Assembly (NCBI GenBank): GCA_012839895.1
Contig: DUML01000011.1
Coordinates: forward strand, 1 to 33,389
DNA: 33,389 nucleotides
Origin: Peptococcaceae bacterium
Lineage (GTDB): Bacteria > Bacillota > Desulfitobacteriia > Desulfitobacteriales > Syntrophobotulaceae
Direction of reading: 5' to 3'
In this document: one piece after another, positions 1 to 7,418 of the stretch
Layout: each line of letters opens with the position of its first letter
Position numbering within the stretch: position 1 is the first letter of the stretch
Program-made: the position numbers and the translations under genes
Notes under the pieces: generated by a model
What the model saw: only the letters and a program-made list of their open reading frames with translations
Told to the model about the DNA's origin: nothing
Database searches by the model: none

Positions 1-235
1 ATGCCTGCATGGAGTCATTCCATGCCATCTTGAAGAAGGAAGAAGTGCACCAAGTGAAGTATCTTGACTACGAATCTGCAAAGCTTGCCCTATTCCAATA
101 TATCGAGGGCTGGTACAATCGCAAACGTATTCATGGTCAAATAGGTTATCGAACACCTCAAGAAGTGGAAGACCTAATACGCATGTCAGCTTAACGAGTT
201 AACTTTTTTCTGTCCAAAATATTGACTCAGGTCCA
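1..235 (+). mobile_element. 3' end of an IS3-family insertion sequence (cut by window edge)
   Basis: The window opens inside a transposase reading frame of IS3 type. Beyond its stop codon there is a short non-coding tail that ends near a GGTCCA at 230-235, where an IS3 terminal inverted repeat ending in CA would be expected. The left end is outside the window, so neither the inverted repeat nor a target duplication can be checked and the right boundary is approximate. Confidence 0.6.
3..194 (+). CDS. IS3-family transposase OrfB, C-terminal end (partial)
   Basis: The frame is open from the first bases of the window, so this is the C-terminal piece (about 64 residues) of a longer protein. It matches the end of the DDE integrase-like core of IS3/IS150 OrfB proteins: a MESFHAILKKE segment, in which the E before SF-H would be the last catalytic acidic residue, then a YIEGWYNRKRIHGQIGYRTP block, where the YN-R-R-H pattern is characteristic of the family. 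The ATG at 9 is an internal methionine and not the start. Whether the full element is intact cannot be judged from here. It is the only plus-strand gene in the left 12 kb. Confidence 0.85.
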   Translation, partial: ACMESFHAILKKEEVHQVKYLDYESAKLALFQYIEGWYNRKRIHGQIGYRTPQEVEDLIRMSA

Positions 236-241
236 AACTTC

Positions 242-276
242 CTGTAGGGAAAACTAATTTTCCCTACAGCTTTTTT
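242..276 (+). terminator. Strong intrinsic terminator after the IS element
   Basis: A perfect 12-bp stem (242-253 with 258-269) with a 4-base loop is followed by six T residues at 271-276. The T-run lies only on the plus-strand side, so it stops rightward transcription coming from the IS. It may have belonged to a host gene lost or displaced when the IS inserted. Confidence 0.85.
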
Positions 277-320
277 AGGGTACATTTATCTTATCTAATA
301 TCCTACTAAATTTAACCCGG

Positions 321-401
321 ATAGGCAAAAAATAATTTTGGTAATAAAAATAAAGCCATTCTGTTTTTATGTCGATTTAACAGAATGACTTTTTTGCCTA
401 T
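321..401. terminator. Nested inverted repeats, probable bidirectional terminator
   Basis: Two inverted repeats lie inside each other: an outer perfect 12-bp arm (ATAGGCAAAAAA at 321-332 with its complement at 390-401) and an inner 9-bp arm (CATTCTGTT at 357-365 with its complement at 379-387). Reading leftward, the inner hairpin is followed by a T-rich stretch, which suits termination of the NYN gene that ends at 439. Reading rightward, it is followed by TTTTTT at 390-395. Confidence 0.55.
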
Positions 402-438
402 AGCCGCGCTCATAATAAAATCATTTTCTAAAATCATT

Positions 439-1275
439 TTAATCAAATAAGTTTTCTCCTCTGCTTAAATTTTGATAGCGATATTGGAGCTGTTCTATTT
501 TGTCTTCGAGTACTTCTTGAACAAGAGGATGATCGAGATTAAGCAAATAGATCTTAGTTTTTTTGATTAGTAAATTAGAATCATCCTGTTCTTTTTCTAT
601 CAAGACTTTCTGTGATAACATATACCGGATGAGTTCCTTTATTTCAGATGGGGATCTTTCCAATTCTTTGCTCAGAGTCAAGCGCGCTCTGGTTGAAGCC
701 ACATAAGGAAGTCTTAATTGCATTCTGGCAATTACCTCAATGCCTTTTCGCAAATCGTTTGACGGGATATAAACTGGGGAATCCTTCGTTTGTAAATAAC
801 TGAAAATATCAAAATTATCGCAAAAAGGAAGAAGGTCATGATGAATTTTATCTTTGACTCCTACAATTCTTACTTCTTTTCCCCAGGCAAGTATTCTTTT
901 GACCAGAGGGAAAAAATCTCCATCGCAAGTAAATAAGATGACAATATCCACAGCTGAAGGCCTGGTCAAGAGTATTTCCTGTGCATCCAGGATCAGTTCT
1001 AAATCTGCGGCATTAGGTCTTAGTTCAGTATTGGCCAAAGAGTTCTTACTATATATATGCCGAGTGAAAACACCCTTCTTTTGGAAATAAGACTGAGTTT
1101 TCCAAAATTCTTCCTTATCAAAATTTGCATATAAATACACTGCTTGTAAGTCAGCCCCAATATAATCGGAATAGTTTTTGACTAGCTCAACAAGGTCCTC
1201 AGGTTGTATCCTGTAGCCCAAATTGGCAATGTTGGCATAGATATTTTCATAATCTATAAATGCTATGCTTTTCAT
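439..1275 (-). CDS. NYN (PIN-like) domain protein, LabA/DUF88-type putative ribonuclease
   Basis: A 278-residue soluble protein. The N-terminal ~160 residues form a NYN domain, a PIN-like metal-dependent RNase fold. The acidic positions are visible: IAFIDYENIY near residue 8 (Asp, Asn), an AADLELILDAQE block near 90, and TCDGDFFPLV near 110 with the DGDF pair. The C-terminal ~100 residues look like a winged-helix module (ELERSPSEIKELIRYMLSQKVL). The start is placed at the ATG at 1273-1275, because a GGAGGA at 1282-1287 lies 6 bases upstream; an earlier in-frame ATG at 1296 has no such site. The family is associated with RNA turnover, but no substrate can be named. The gene is flanked by terminators and looks monocistronic. 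Confidence 0.85.
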   Translation of the reverse strand: MKSIAFIDYENIYANIANLGYRIQPEDLVELVKNYSDYIGADLQAVYLYANFDKEEFWKTQSYFQKKGVFTRHIYSKNSLANTELRPNAADLELILDAQEILLTRPSAVDIVILFTCDGDFFPLVKRILAWGKEVRIVGVKDKIHHDLLPFCDNFDIFSYLQTKDSPVYIPSNDLRKGIEVIARMQLRLPYVASTRARLTLSKELERSPSEIKELIRYMLSQKVLIEKEQDDSNLLIKKTKIYLLNLDHPLVQEVLEDKIEQLQYRYQNLSRGENLFD

Positions 1276-1367
1276 CAGTTTTCCTCCATTTTCCATGGTT
1301 GTGCTAACATTATATGAATGGATTGGACAAGGAGTGACAAACCGATGAGGTTCCAGGGAGTAAACAA

Positions 1368-1401
1368 AAGCGGCTTCAAGTTACATAGCTTGAAACCGCT
1401 T
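1368..1401 (-). terminator. Terminator after the 5-FCL gene
   Basis: A 13-bp stem with one mismatch (1368-1380 with 1389-1401) and an 8-base loop begins 2 bases after the stop codon of the cyclo-ligase gene. On the minus strand it is followed by a T-rich tract (TTTGTTTAC). Confidence 0.65.
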
Positions 1402-1402
1402 A

Positions 1403-1990
1403 TTAATTAAAGTGCTTCTTACAGGAAATTATCCCCTTTTCCGTAACAAGCCAAGATACAGGGTAATCATGCTCCTCCGCTTCGATCTTATCCACTACTT
1501 GGCAGGCAAAAGCCAAGCCTATCACCACCGCATCTTTTCTTAACCTGGGCAAAAAACGGTCATAATACCCTTTCCCATAACCAATGCGGTGGCCTTCGCA
1601 ATCAAAAGCTATTCCCGGTACCAGGACCAAATCTATTTCCTCCGGCGCTACCGGCCTCAGGCGTTCGGAGCTGGGTTCAGGGATTCCCAGTAAACCGGGG
1701 CGCACATCTTGCGAAAGGTCCCGGATTTCACAGGCGATGAGTTCAGTTTTTTCCGGTAAACAAAGGGGGACAAGTAGACGTTTTCCCTGCCGCAAAATTT
1801 CCCGGGCTATCCCGGTTGTTTCTACTTCCTCCCGGTAATTAAGATAAGTCATAATTGTGCGGGAGGTTTGAAACTGGGGCCAGGCAATGATATTTTTTAA
1901 TATTTCAGTGCTCTTTTCTTGCCTTATTTCAGCTCCTAAAGCCTGGCGGCGTTTTAAAGCCTCAGTTCTAATTGTCGCTTTTCCCGGCAT
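1403..1990 (-). CDS. 5-formyltetrahydrofolate cyclo-ligase
   Basis: This enzyme (MTHFS/YgfA family) converts 5-formyl-THF to 5,10-methenyl-THF using ATP and is cytoplasmic. At 195 residues it is full length for the family. The N-terminal KATIRTEALKRRQAL segment carries the usual Lys/Arg residues. The signature GYGKGYYDRFL, which binds phosphate and substrate, lies around residue 135, followed by the conserved EEHD segment. Two ATG codons are adjacent (1993 and 1990). The second gives the better 5-base spacing from GGAGG and is used here. The neighbours (NYN protein and LysO exporter) do not suggest a dedicated pathway. Confidence 0.93.
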   Translation of the reverse strand: MPGKATIRTEALKRRQALGAEIRQEKSTEILKNIIAWPQFQTSRTIMTYLNYREEVETTGIAREILRQGKRLLVPLCLPEKTELIACEIRDLSQDVRPGLLGIPEPSSERLRPVAPEEIDLVLVPGIAFDCEGHRIGYGKGYYDRFLPRLRKDAVVIGLAFACQVVDKIEAEEHDYPVSWLVTEKGIISCKKHFN

Positions 1991-2031
1991 CATTACCTCC
2001 GTGCTATGGTCCTAGACTTATTAGTTATTGG

Positions 2032-2961
2032 TCAAATGCTAAGTAAAAATGGAACTAAAATAGGTACAAAGGTAGAAAGGACAAAACCATTAATAAAAGC
2101 CAGAATGGCAATTCCAGGGGGTCCAACTGCCGCTATGACAGGCAAAGTAGTATCCATGGTCGTAGCTCCTCCCGGAGCAAGCAAAGTGAGCTTTCCCAAA
2201 CGATCGGCCAAAAAAGGAACAATGATGATAGCCAGGATTTCTCTCAGAATATTGCTTAAAAAGGCAATTGTCCCTAAGCCTACCGAATGGAGTTCCGAAA
2301 TCAGCACTCCGGAAAGACTGTACCAGCCAAAACCGGCACCGACCGCTCCGCCTTCACCCCAGGTCCAGCCTAAAATTTTACCCATAAGCATTCCGGCTAG
2401 AATACTGCCGACGGCAACTCCCAGCGGCGCCAGGAATACGAAGTGCCCAACACTTAATATTTGTTTCCAAATATCTTTATTTTGACCCAATTCAAGCCCG
2501 ACTGCAAAAACCGTCAAACATAAGGCCCAATTAGTAAGACTAGGAAGGACACCGGTAACTCCGGCCGGAAGGGGGATTAAACCGATTATTATACCCAAGA
2601 AAAATGCTGCCAAGACGATTGCGGTCAGGCGGTAAGGATGGGGCTGTTCCTCCTTAGGAATGTTTAAAGCTTCCTCTCCAAAGCTCAATTTAAACTCGGG
2701 TACAAATACTTTTTCCAGAAGTGATACCATTGCCAAACTCAAAACGATGGTAGCCACAGCAAAGAGTAAAGCCTGCAGGCCGTATTCTCCAAAATTGCGC
2801 AAAGTCGCTTTGTCCAACCCAATCTTTAGGCCCATGGTACATAACAAAAAAACCAAGGAGAGCGTCATAATTTTCCCGCTATTCGTTAAAATCTTGGCCG
2901 GTAAAAGTTTTTTCCAAGCCAATACAACACCAAGAAACATGCTAATTAATAATGCAGCCAA
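2032..2961 (-). CDS. lysO: LysO-family (DUF340) lysine exporter
   Basis: An integral membrane protein of ~309 residues with about eight hydrophobic segments, close in length to E. coli LysO/YbjE (about 300). The C-terminal half carries the family signature GFGWYSLSGVLISELHSVGLGTIAFLSN split around conserved Gly and acidic residues, followed by REILAIIIVPFLA. Family members export L-lysine and confer resistance to thialysine; the substrate here is inferred by homology. The start is a TTG at 2959-2961, preceded by AAGGAG at 2971-2976 with 9-base spacing. A longer version from a TTG at 3009 would add 16 charged residues but has a poorly spaced ribosome binding site. No lysine riboswitch is visible upstream. 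Confidence 0.85.
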   Translation of the reverse strand: MAALLISMFLGVVLAWKKLLPAKILTNSGKIMTLSLVFLLCTMGLKIGLDKATLRNFGEYGLQALLFAVATIVLSLAMVSLLEKVFVPEFKLSFGEEALNIPKEEQPHPYRLTAIVLAAFFLGIIIGLIPLPAGVTGVLPSLTNWALCLTVFAVGLELGQNKDIWKQILSVGHFVFLAPLGVAVGSILAGMLMGKILGWTWGEGGAVGAGFGWYSLSGVLISELHSVGLGTIAFLSNILREILAIIIVPFLADRLGKLTLLAPGGATTMDTTLPVIAAVGPPGIAILAFINGFVLSTFVPILVPFLLSI

Positions 2962-3311
2962 TTTTCTTTTCTCCTTAACATAAAAAAAGTATTTATAATC
3001 TAACTTCAACCTCGAAAGACAAATATCTTTCTTACTTTTTGCCGATCTTATTTGACATATTGAGACAATACTTCGCTAAATAATCAACAATTTCTTTAAA
3101 AATCTCTAATATGTCATTATTTTATTGTTTTTTCACCAACTAATTATCCCCAACCATTGGTTTAAAAAAAGCAGGTTTATTCCTAGCGTTATCCACATTA
3201 TCCACATAAGATTGTGGATAAGTTTACAAAGTTATCAACTTTATTTTTAAATTTAGTTTTTTTAATTCTGCTTGTTTTTTGTCGAGAAGTTCTGGAATTA
3301 TTCGAGCCGCA
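2962..3311. other. 350-bp AT-rich intergenic region between tsaD and lysO
   Basis: I find no gene with a start codon and ribosome binding site in this stretch. It holds a DnaA-box cluster (separate entry) and a 9-bp inverted repeat, TGACATATT at 3053-3061 with its complement at 3108-3116, 46 bp apart, upstream of lysO. The remainder is T-rich and unstructured by eye. Confidence 0.6.
3144..3240. promoter_or_regulatory. Cluster of DnaA boxes outside any replication-gene context
   Basis: Three perfect TTATCCACA boxes lie within 33 bp: 3189-3197 and 3198-3206 in direct tandem with no gap, and an inverted copy at 3213-3221. Weaker copies occur at 3144-3152 (TTATCCCCA, 8 of 9) and 3232-3240 (TTATCAACT, 7 of 9). 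The region is AT-rich. No dnaA, dnaN or other replication gene is adjacent, so this resembles the non-oriC DnaA-box clusters known from Bacillus subtilis more than an origin. Confidence 0.75.
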
Positions 3312-4337
3312 TTATAGACTTAAGCCTGGAACAGCATTTAACTTCCAGGATGCATAATTTCCTGCCAGGAATCGATAATGCCCGGCCATGGCAATCATGG
3401 CGCCGTTATCCGTACAGAAAACCGGTGAAGGGTAGACAAAACGGATCCGACGTAAAGAAAGTTCCCTTGCCAAGGACTCCCTTAAAAGGGTGTTGGCGGC
3501 AACTCCCCCGGCTAAAGCGAAAGTTTTGACAGGGTAATGCTCCAAAGCCAAGAGGGCTTTTTTGACCAGGACATCTATTACCGCCTCTTGGAAAGAAGCG
3601 GCTAAATCATTGGTATTTAATTCTTGCCCTTTCATTTTTGCCGTGTTTAAAGTATTAAGGACAGCTGACTTTAAGCCGCTAAAACTAAAGTCCAGGCTCC
3701 CTGCCTCAAGCATGGCTCTGGGAAACTCAAAAGCTTTAGGGTTACCGGTTGCAGCCGCCTTTTGAATATAAGGCCCTCCGGGATAGCCCAATCCTAAAGC
3801 TCTGGCCACTTTGTCAAATGCTTCTCCCGCCGCATCATCTCTGGTCCGTCCTAGAACCCGGTAGTCAAGGTGATCCTGAAAGAGGAGCAAATTAGTATGC
3901 CCTCCGGAAGCCAGAAGGGCCAGCAAAGGAAATTCCAAATCCTCATGTTCCAGGAAATTGGCGTAAACATGACCTTCCAGATGGTTGACGGCAATTAAAG
4001 GAATGCCGGCAGCATAAGCCAAAGCCTTGGCAAAGGCAACCCCTACCAAAAGGGAGCCCACCAGCCCAGGGCCGTAAGTAACCGCAACGGCTGTCAGATC
4101 CTTAAAACTCACTTCTGCTTCAGCCAAAGCCTGTTCTACCACTTCCCCAATATGTAGAATGTGTTCCCTGGAAGCCACTTCCGGAACTACCCCGCCATAC
4201 TTCTGGTGAGTCGCAACTTGGGAAGAAATTATATGGCTTCTAAGCTCCCTGCCGCCCACTAAAACAGCAGCCGAGGTTTCGTCACAGCTTGTCTCAATCC
4301 CTAAAATCACTGTGTCTTGTTCTTGCATTTGCTTCAA
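3312..4337 (-). CDS. tsaD: tRNA t6A37 threonylcarbamoyltransferase TsaD
   Basis: TsaD transfers the threonylcarbamoyl group to A37 of ANN-decoding tRNAs, working with TsaB and TsaE, both encoded just upstream. The protein is 341 residues, normal for the family. ILGIETSCDETSAAVL lies at the N-terminus, then the metal-binding HLEGHVYA motif near residue 110, an ASGGHT motif near 135, and a C-terminal ALAGGVAANTLLR and CTDNGAMIA, all part of the ASKHA fold and active site. The start is a TTG at 4335-4337, preceded 8 bases upstream by GGAGG (4346-4350); an ATG three codons in (4328) is an alternative. Last gene of the tsaE-tsaB-rimI-tsaD cluster. Confidence 0.97.
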   Translation of the reverse strand: MKQMQEQDTVILGIETSCDETSAAVLVGGRELRSHIISSQVATHQKYGGVVPEVASREHILHIGEVVEQALAEAEVSFKDLTAVAVTYGPGLVGSLLVGVAFAKALAYAAGIPLIAVNHLEGHVYANFLEHEDLEFPLLALLASGGHTNLLLFQDHLDYRVLGRTRDDAAGEAFDKVARALGLGYPGGPYIQKAAATGNPKAFEFPRAMLEAGSLDFSFSGLKSAVLNTLNTAKMKGQELNTNDLAASFQEAVIDVLVKKALLALEHYPVKTFALAGGVAANTLLRESLARELSLRRIRFVYPSPVFCTDNGAMIAMAGHYRFLAGNYASWKLNAVPGLSL

Positions 4338-4355
4338 AATCTTTACCTCCAGCGA

Positions 4356-4376
4356 GGCCAGCCCTATAGGCTGGCC
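4356..4376 (-). promoter_or_regulatory. GC-rich hairpin at the rimI stop / tsaD ribosome binding site junction
   Basis: A perfect 8-bp stem (GGCCAGCC at 4356-4363 with its complement at 4369-4376) has a 5-base loop that contains the rimI stop codon. The tsaD GGAGG starts 5 bases after it in the mRNA. No T-run follows, so it is not a terminator. A role in mRNA stability or translational coupling is inferred. Confidence 0.5.
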
Positions 4377-4906
4377 CACATGATTATGGCATCCTCTTGA
4401 TTATCCGTATAGTACCTTTTCCGGATTCCTGCCGGTTTAAATCCTAACTTACGATAGAGATTCTGGGCCGGAGTGTTTGATACCCTTACTTCCAATGTTA
4501 TCCTTAAAACACCGACCGAAGACATTTGCTGCATAACATTTTTGAGAAGATATTCGCCCCAGCCCTGCCCCCGGTAGCCAGGCCAGATAGCAATATTGGT
4601 TATATGAGCTTCGCCCATAATAATCCAGAGACCCATATAACCAATTATTTTACCTTCTACCTCCAAGCAATAATAGCGTGCCAGGTAATTATCCCGGAGT
4701 TCCGAAACAAAAGAGGCTTGCGACCAAGGATTAGGGAATGAAGCCTCTTCGATAGCCACAATGGTTGGGATGTCATCCAGAGTCATAGGACGAATTTGGC
4801 AATTTTTTTTGTCGGGACTGCTATTGGTATCTGTTTTTGTTTGAGACCGACCAAACAATTTGTTGAGCATTTTTTGACCACCCGGATTTTGGTATTTCTT
4901 CTCCAT
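4364..4906 (-). CDS. rimI: Ribosomal protein S18 alanine N-acetyltransferase RimI
   Basis: A GNAT-fold acetyltransferase that in the family acetylates the N-terminal alanine of ribosomal protein S18. The acetyl-CoA-binding loop is visible as GYRGQGWGEYLL (R-x-x-G-x-G/A), with LRITLEVRVSNTPAQNLYRKLGF downstream, the standard RimI motif. The core begins at about residue 37 (IRPMTLDDIP). The first ~36 residues are a polar, low-similarity extension, so a shorter version from the ATG at 4870, which has a GGTGG 7 bases upstream, is equally plausible. It sits between tsaB and tsaD, as in many Firmicutes. Confidence 0.92.
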   Translation of the reverse strand: MEKKYQNPGGQKMLNKLFGRSQTKTDTNSSPDKKNCQIRPMTLDDIPTIVAIEEASFPNPWSQASFVSELRDNYLARYYCLEVEGKIIGYMGLWIIMGEAHITNIAIWPGYRGQGWGEYLLKNVMQQMSSVGVLRITLEVRVSNTPAQNLYRKLGFKPAGIRKRYYTDNQEDAIIMWASL

Positions 4907-4919
4907 CTTATGCTTATTT

Positions 4920-5651
4920 CTAAATCCTTTGTTCTAATTTTGCCAAATTTTTCTTCCGGTAATTAACTTCAGCTTCCGAAAGCCTTATATAGAAGGGTTC
5001 AAGGAGGTGAGTAGAAGGCGAAACCTCTCCTTCCAACCACTTCTCCCATGTTTCACAGGTGGCATAAGCCCCTCGGGGTAAATACTCATACTCGGCAGGA
5101 ATAATTGCCTGGTCGCCAAGTTCCCGCATTAAAAATTCCTGAGCGCCGGGAACAGCATCGCCGACGAAGAAATATCGCTGCTTGGCGACGCGAAGTTCTT
5201 GCAGCAAATTGGCCGGAGTTATAGCCTGAGGGCCGGCAATTAATATTTTTTTCTCCTGCCAACGGTAACGGGCATAATAGTATTCATTCTTGCGGGCATC
5301 GAGAATTACTACGGTCTCTTCCGGGCGGTTTTTGCCTGCCCAGGCTAAAGTGTCCAAAGAAGTTATTCCCACCAGAGGAATGTTTAATACTTGGGCTAAG
5401 CCTAAAGCAGTCGCCATCCCAATCCTAATACCGGTAAAAGAACCAGGCCCCCGTACTACCCCAATAAAATCCAGCTCCTCCAGTTTCCAGTCGGCAGCAT
5501 TCAGAAGCTGGTCCAACATGGGAATCAACCGTTCGGAATGGGTTTTCCCGGTATGCAAGAAGCCTTCGCTGACAAGCTTCCCGTTTTCAGCCAAAGACAA
5601 GGCCGTTATTTTAGTTGTGGTGTCAATAGTTAAATATTTCATAGCCTTCAT
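4920..5651 (-). CDS. tsaB: tRNA t6A biosynthesis protein TsaB
   Basis: TsaB is the inactive ASKHA-fold partner of TsaD in the threonylcarbamoyl-transfer complex. The sequence begins KYLTIDTTTKITALSL and contains GPGSFTGIRIGMATALGLA near residue 70, the family signature, then GITSLDTLAW. The length of 243 is typical. Two in-frame starts exist: ATG at 5651 and ATG at 5642 (MKYLTID). Most TsaB proteins begin at the second, but neither has a good ribosome binding site, perhaps because of a 19-bp tandem duplication at this junction. Confidence 0.95.
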   Translation of the reverse strand: MKAMKYLTIDTTTKITALSLAENGKLVSEGFLHTGKTHSERLIPMLDQLLNAADWKLEELDFIGVVRGPGSFTGIRIGMATALGLAQVLNIPLVGITSLDTLAWAGKNRPEETVVILDARKNEYYYARYRWQEKKILIAGPQAITPANLLQELRVAKQRYFFVGDAVPGAQEFLMRELGDQAIIPAEYEYLPRGAYATCETWEKWLEGEVSPSTHLLEPFYIRLSEAEVNYRKKNLAKLEQRI

Positions 5652-5683
5652 TCTACCAGATTGTCTTCATTCTACCAAATTTT
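5646..5683. repeat. 19-bp tandem duplication at the tsaE/tsaB junction
   Basis: The 13-base core CTTCATTCTACCA occurs at 5646-5658 and again at 5665-5677, a period of 19 bases with a similar tail (AGATTGT and AATTTT). The repeat spans the tsaE stop codon and the tsaB start, and introduces an extra out-of-frame ATG between them. Confidence 0.7.
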
Positions 5684-6110
5684 TTATTGCAGTAAACACA
5701 ATTTCCCGCGGCAGCTCGCCGCTTCCTTCAATGCTAATCTCGATTCTTTCCTCCGGCAAAAGATCCTGTATTATTTCCGGCCACTCTATAAGGCAAATAT
5801 TTTCCTCTTTAAAATAGTCGGTAACCCCTATAACTTCAGCTTCCTCGGGCCGCTGCAGCCGGTATAAGTCCATATGGACAAATTTAAGCTCTTGACCTTC
5901 AAGTTCATACTCCTGGATTAAAGTAAAAGTTGGACTGGTGATTTCCTCCTTAAGGCCCAATCCTTTACCTAATCCTTTAGCGAAAACAGTTTTACCTGCT
6001 CCCAGTTCCCCGTACAAACAAATTACTTCGCCACCCTTAAGGTTTTGGGCTAGTTTTTCTCCCAGCTCAAAAGTCTCTTGGGGGCTGTTGGTTTTATATA
6101 AGGTTTGCAC
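5667..6110 (-). CDS. tsaE: tRNA t6A biosynthesis ATPase TsaE
   Basis: TsaE is a small P-loop ATPase that supports turnover of the TsaB-TsaD complex. The 147-residue protein has the Walker A motif GELGAGKT near residue 34-41, TSPTFTLIQEY downstream, and the Walker B-like region HMDLYRL, followed by LIEWPE, all typical. The start is a GTG at 6108-6110, with a GGAG 9 bases upstream inside the last codons of the amidohydrolase gene; the two genes are separated by 6 bases, suggesting translational coupling. Confidence 0.96.
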   Translation of the reverse strand: MQTLYKTNSPQETFELGEKLAQNLKGGEVICLYGELGAGKTVFAKGLGKGLGLKEEITSPTFTLIQEYELEGQELKFVHMDLYRLQRPEEAEVIGVTDYFKEENICLIEWPEIIQDLLPEERIEISIEGSGELPREIVFTAIKNLVE

Positions 6111-6116
6111 CTTTCA

Positions 6117-7337
6117 TCACTCCGGTTTTACTATTTGGCCATTAATGATAACAACCTCGGCTGAAGCAGAAAAGCTTAAAGGTTTTCCGTCCCAGACAAC
6201 GATATCGGCATCTTTGCCTTCAGCCAGGGAACCAATTCTCTCTGCCACTCCCAGGATCTCAGCCGGCCAAATAGTGATGGCTTTAAGAGCATCCTCCTCT
6301 TTCATCCCGTTACGAACAGCCAAAGCCGCGCAAAGGGGGAGGTATTCTATAGGAGTAACGGAGTGATCAGTCATAATAGCTACCTTTACTCCGGCCCGCG
6401 CCAATACTCCTGGAGTTTCAAAGGTTTTATCCTTAAGCTCTACTTTCGAACGATTAATTAACGATGGTCCGACAACTGCCGGATACCCGTAGCCCGAAAG
6501 AATATCGGCAATTTTATGTCCTTCCGTGCAATGGGTCAGCACTAAGTCTACACCAAACTCCCGGGCTATCCTTATAGCAGTCATAATATCATCCGCCCGA
6601 TGGGCATGAGCATGTAAAGGTATCTTCTTTTCCAAGACAAGTTTAATAATATCCAGCCCCAGATCCCTTTCCGGCAGTTTATCCTGGTCTTTTTTCCCCA
6701 TCTCCAGCTTTTCCTGATAGTTCTGCCCGTCAACTAAGGCTTGGCGGAGTAAAGCCGCGGTACCCATCCTGGTCATAGGCATTTTTTTCTGTTCCCCGTA
6801 AACTGTTTTGGGGTTTTCTCCCAAAGCAACTTTTAAACCGGCCGGTTCGCGGACAATCATTTCCTCCAAAACCCTGCCGCTGGTTTTAACTACGACGCCT
6901 GTCCCTCCTACCACATTGGCGCTGCCCGGACAAGTAAAAACCGCTGTCACTCCTCCTAAACGGGCATCCCGAAAGCCCTCATCTTCAGGGTTGATACCGT
7001 CTATAGCTCTCAACTCCGGTGTTAAGGGATCAGTCATTTCATTCAAATCGTCCCCCTCGTATTGATAAATCTCTTCCCCCAGACCAACATGACAATGGGC
7101 ATCGATAAAGCCTGGCAAAACCCATTTGCCGGTGGCATTAATTATTTTGACCTCGGCGGCTAAGCTTAATCCCATAAGTTCAAGAAGGGAAGCAGTATCC
7201 AGGTCTTCCCCCAGCAAATCGTGTTTTACTATTTTTGCTATTTTACTGTCCTTAATAAGAATACTCCCGGTAAAATCCCCTTCTGCAGTCAGAGTTTTTA
7301 TCTTGCCGTTTGCAACAATAATCGGTTCCTTTGGCAT
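6117..7337 (-). CDS. Metal-dependent amidohydrolase (imidazolonepropionase-like)
   Basis: A 406-residue cytoplasmic member of the amidohydrolase superfamily (TIM barrel with composite beta-sandwich). Metal-binding residues are visible: PGFIDAHCHVG (His81, His83), HAHAHRADD near residue 243, THCTEGHK near 268, and MTDHS near 325, consistent with a binuclear or mononuclear hydrolase site. The C-terminus has the usual ITIWPAEILGVAERIGSLAEGKDADIVVWDG block split across several conserved glycines. The substrate is unknown; the imidazolonepropionase/adenosine-deaminase-like annotation is generic. GAGGAGG lies 9 bases upstream of the ATG. It lies between tex and tsaE in the same direction and is probably co-transcribed with the t6A genes. 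Confidence 0.85.
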   Translation of the reverse strand: MPKEPIIVANGKIKTLTAEGDFTGSILIKDSKIAKIVKHDLLGEDLDTASLLELMGLSLAAEVKIINATGKWVLPGFIDAHCHVGLGEEIYQYEGDDLNEMTDPLTPELRAIDGINPEDEGFRDARLGGVTAVFTCPGSANVVGGTGVVVKTSGRVLEEMIVREPAGLKVALGENPKTVYGEQKKMPMTRMGTAALLRQALVDGQNYQEKLEMGKKDQDKLPERDLGLDIIKLVLEKKIPLHAHAHRADDIMTAIRIAREFGVDLVLTHCTEGHKIADILSGYGYPAVVGPSLINRSKVELKDKTFETPGVLARAGVKVAIMTDHSVTPIEYLPLCAALAVRNGMKEEDALKAITIWPAEILGVAERIGSLAEGKDADIVVWDGKPLSFSASAEVVIINGQIVKPE

Positions 7338-7418
7338 ATCCTAAGTCCTCCTCATTTTTTCCCTGGTAAATTATTAGATCAGTGCTTATTCAATTTGTTT
7401 TCATATTTATACTTCTAT

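Noticed and set aside
2006-2485. Long plus-strand frame opposite lysO
   Set aside because: It is the antisense shadow of a hydrophobic minus-strand gene, with no family resemblance.
3034-3120. Small minus-strand frame (about 28 codons) in the tsaD-lysO gap
   Set aside because: It has a protein-like composition but no usable start codon or ribosome binding site; treated as chance or a very old remnant.
2962-3311. Chromosomal origin (oriC)
   Set aside because: DnaA boxes are present, but no dnaA, dnaN, recF, rpmH or parA/parB genes flank them and gene direction does not diverge here.
2962-3311. Lysine riboswitch upstream of lysO
   Set aside because: The spacer lacks the long multi-helix conserved core of the L-box; no paired elements of that size are visible.
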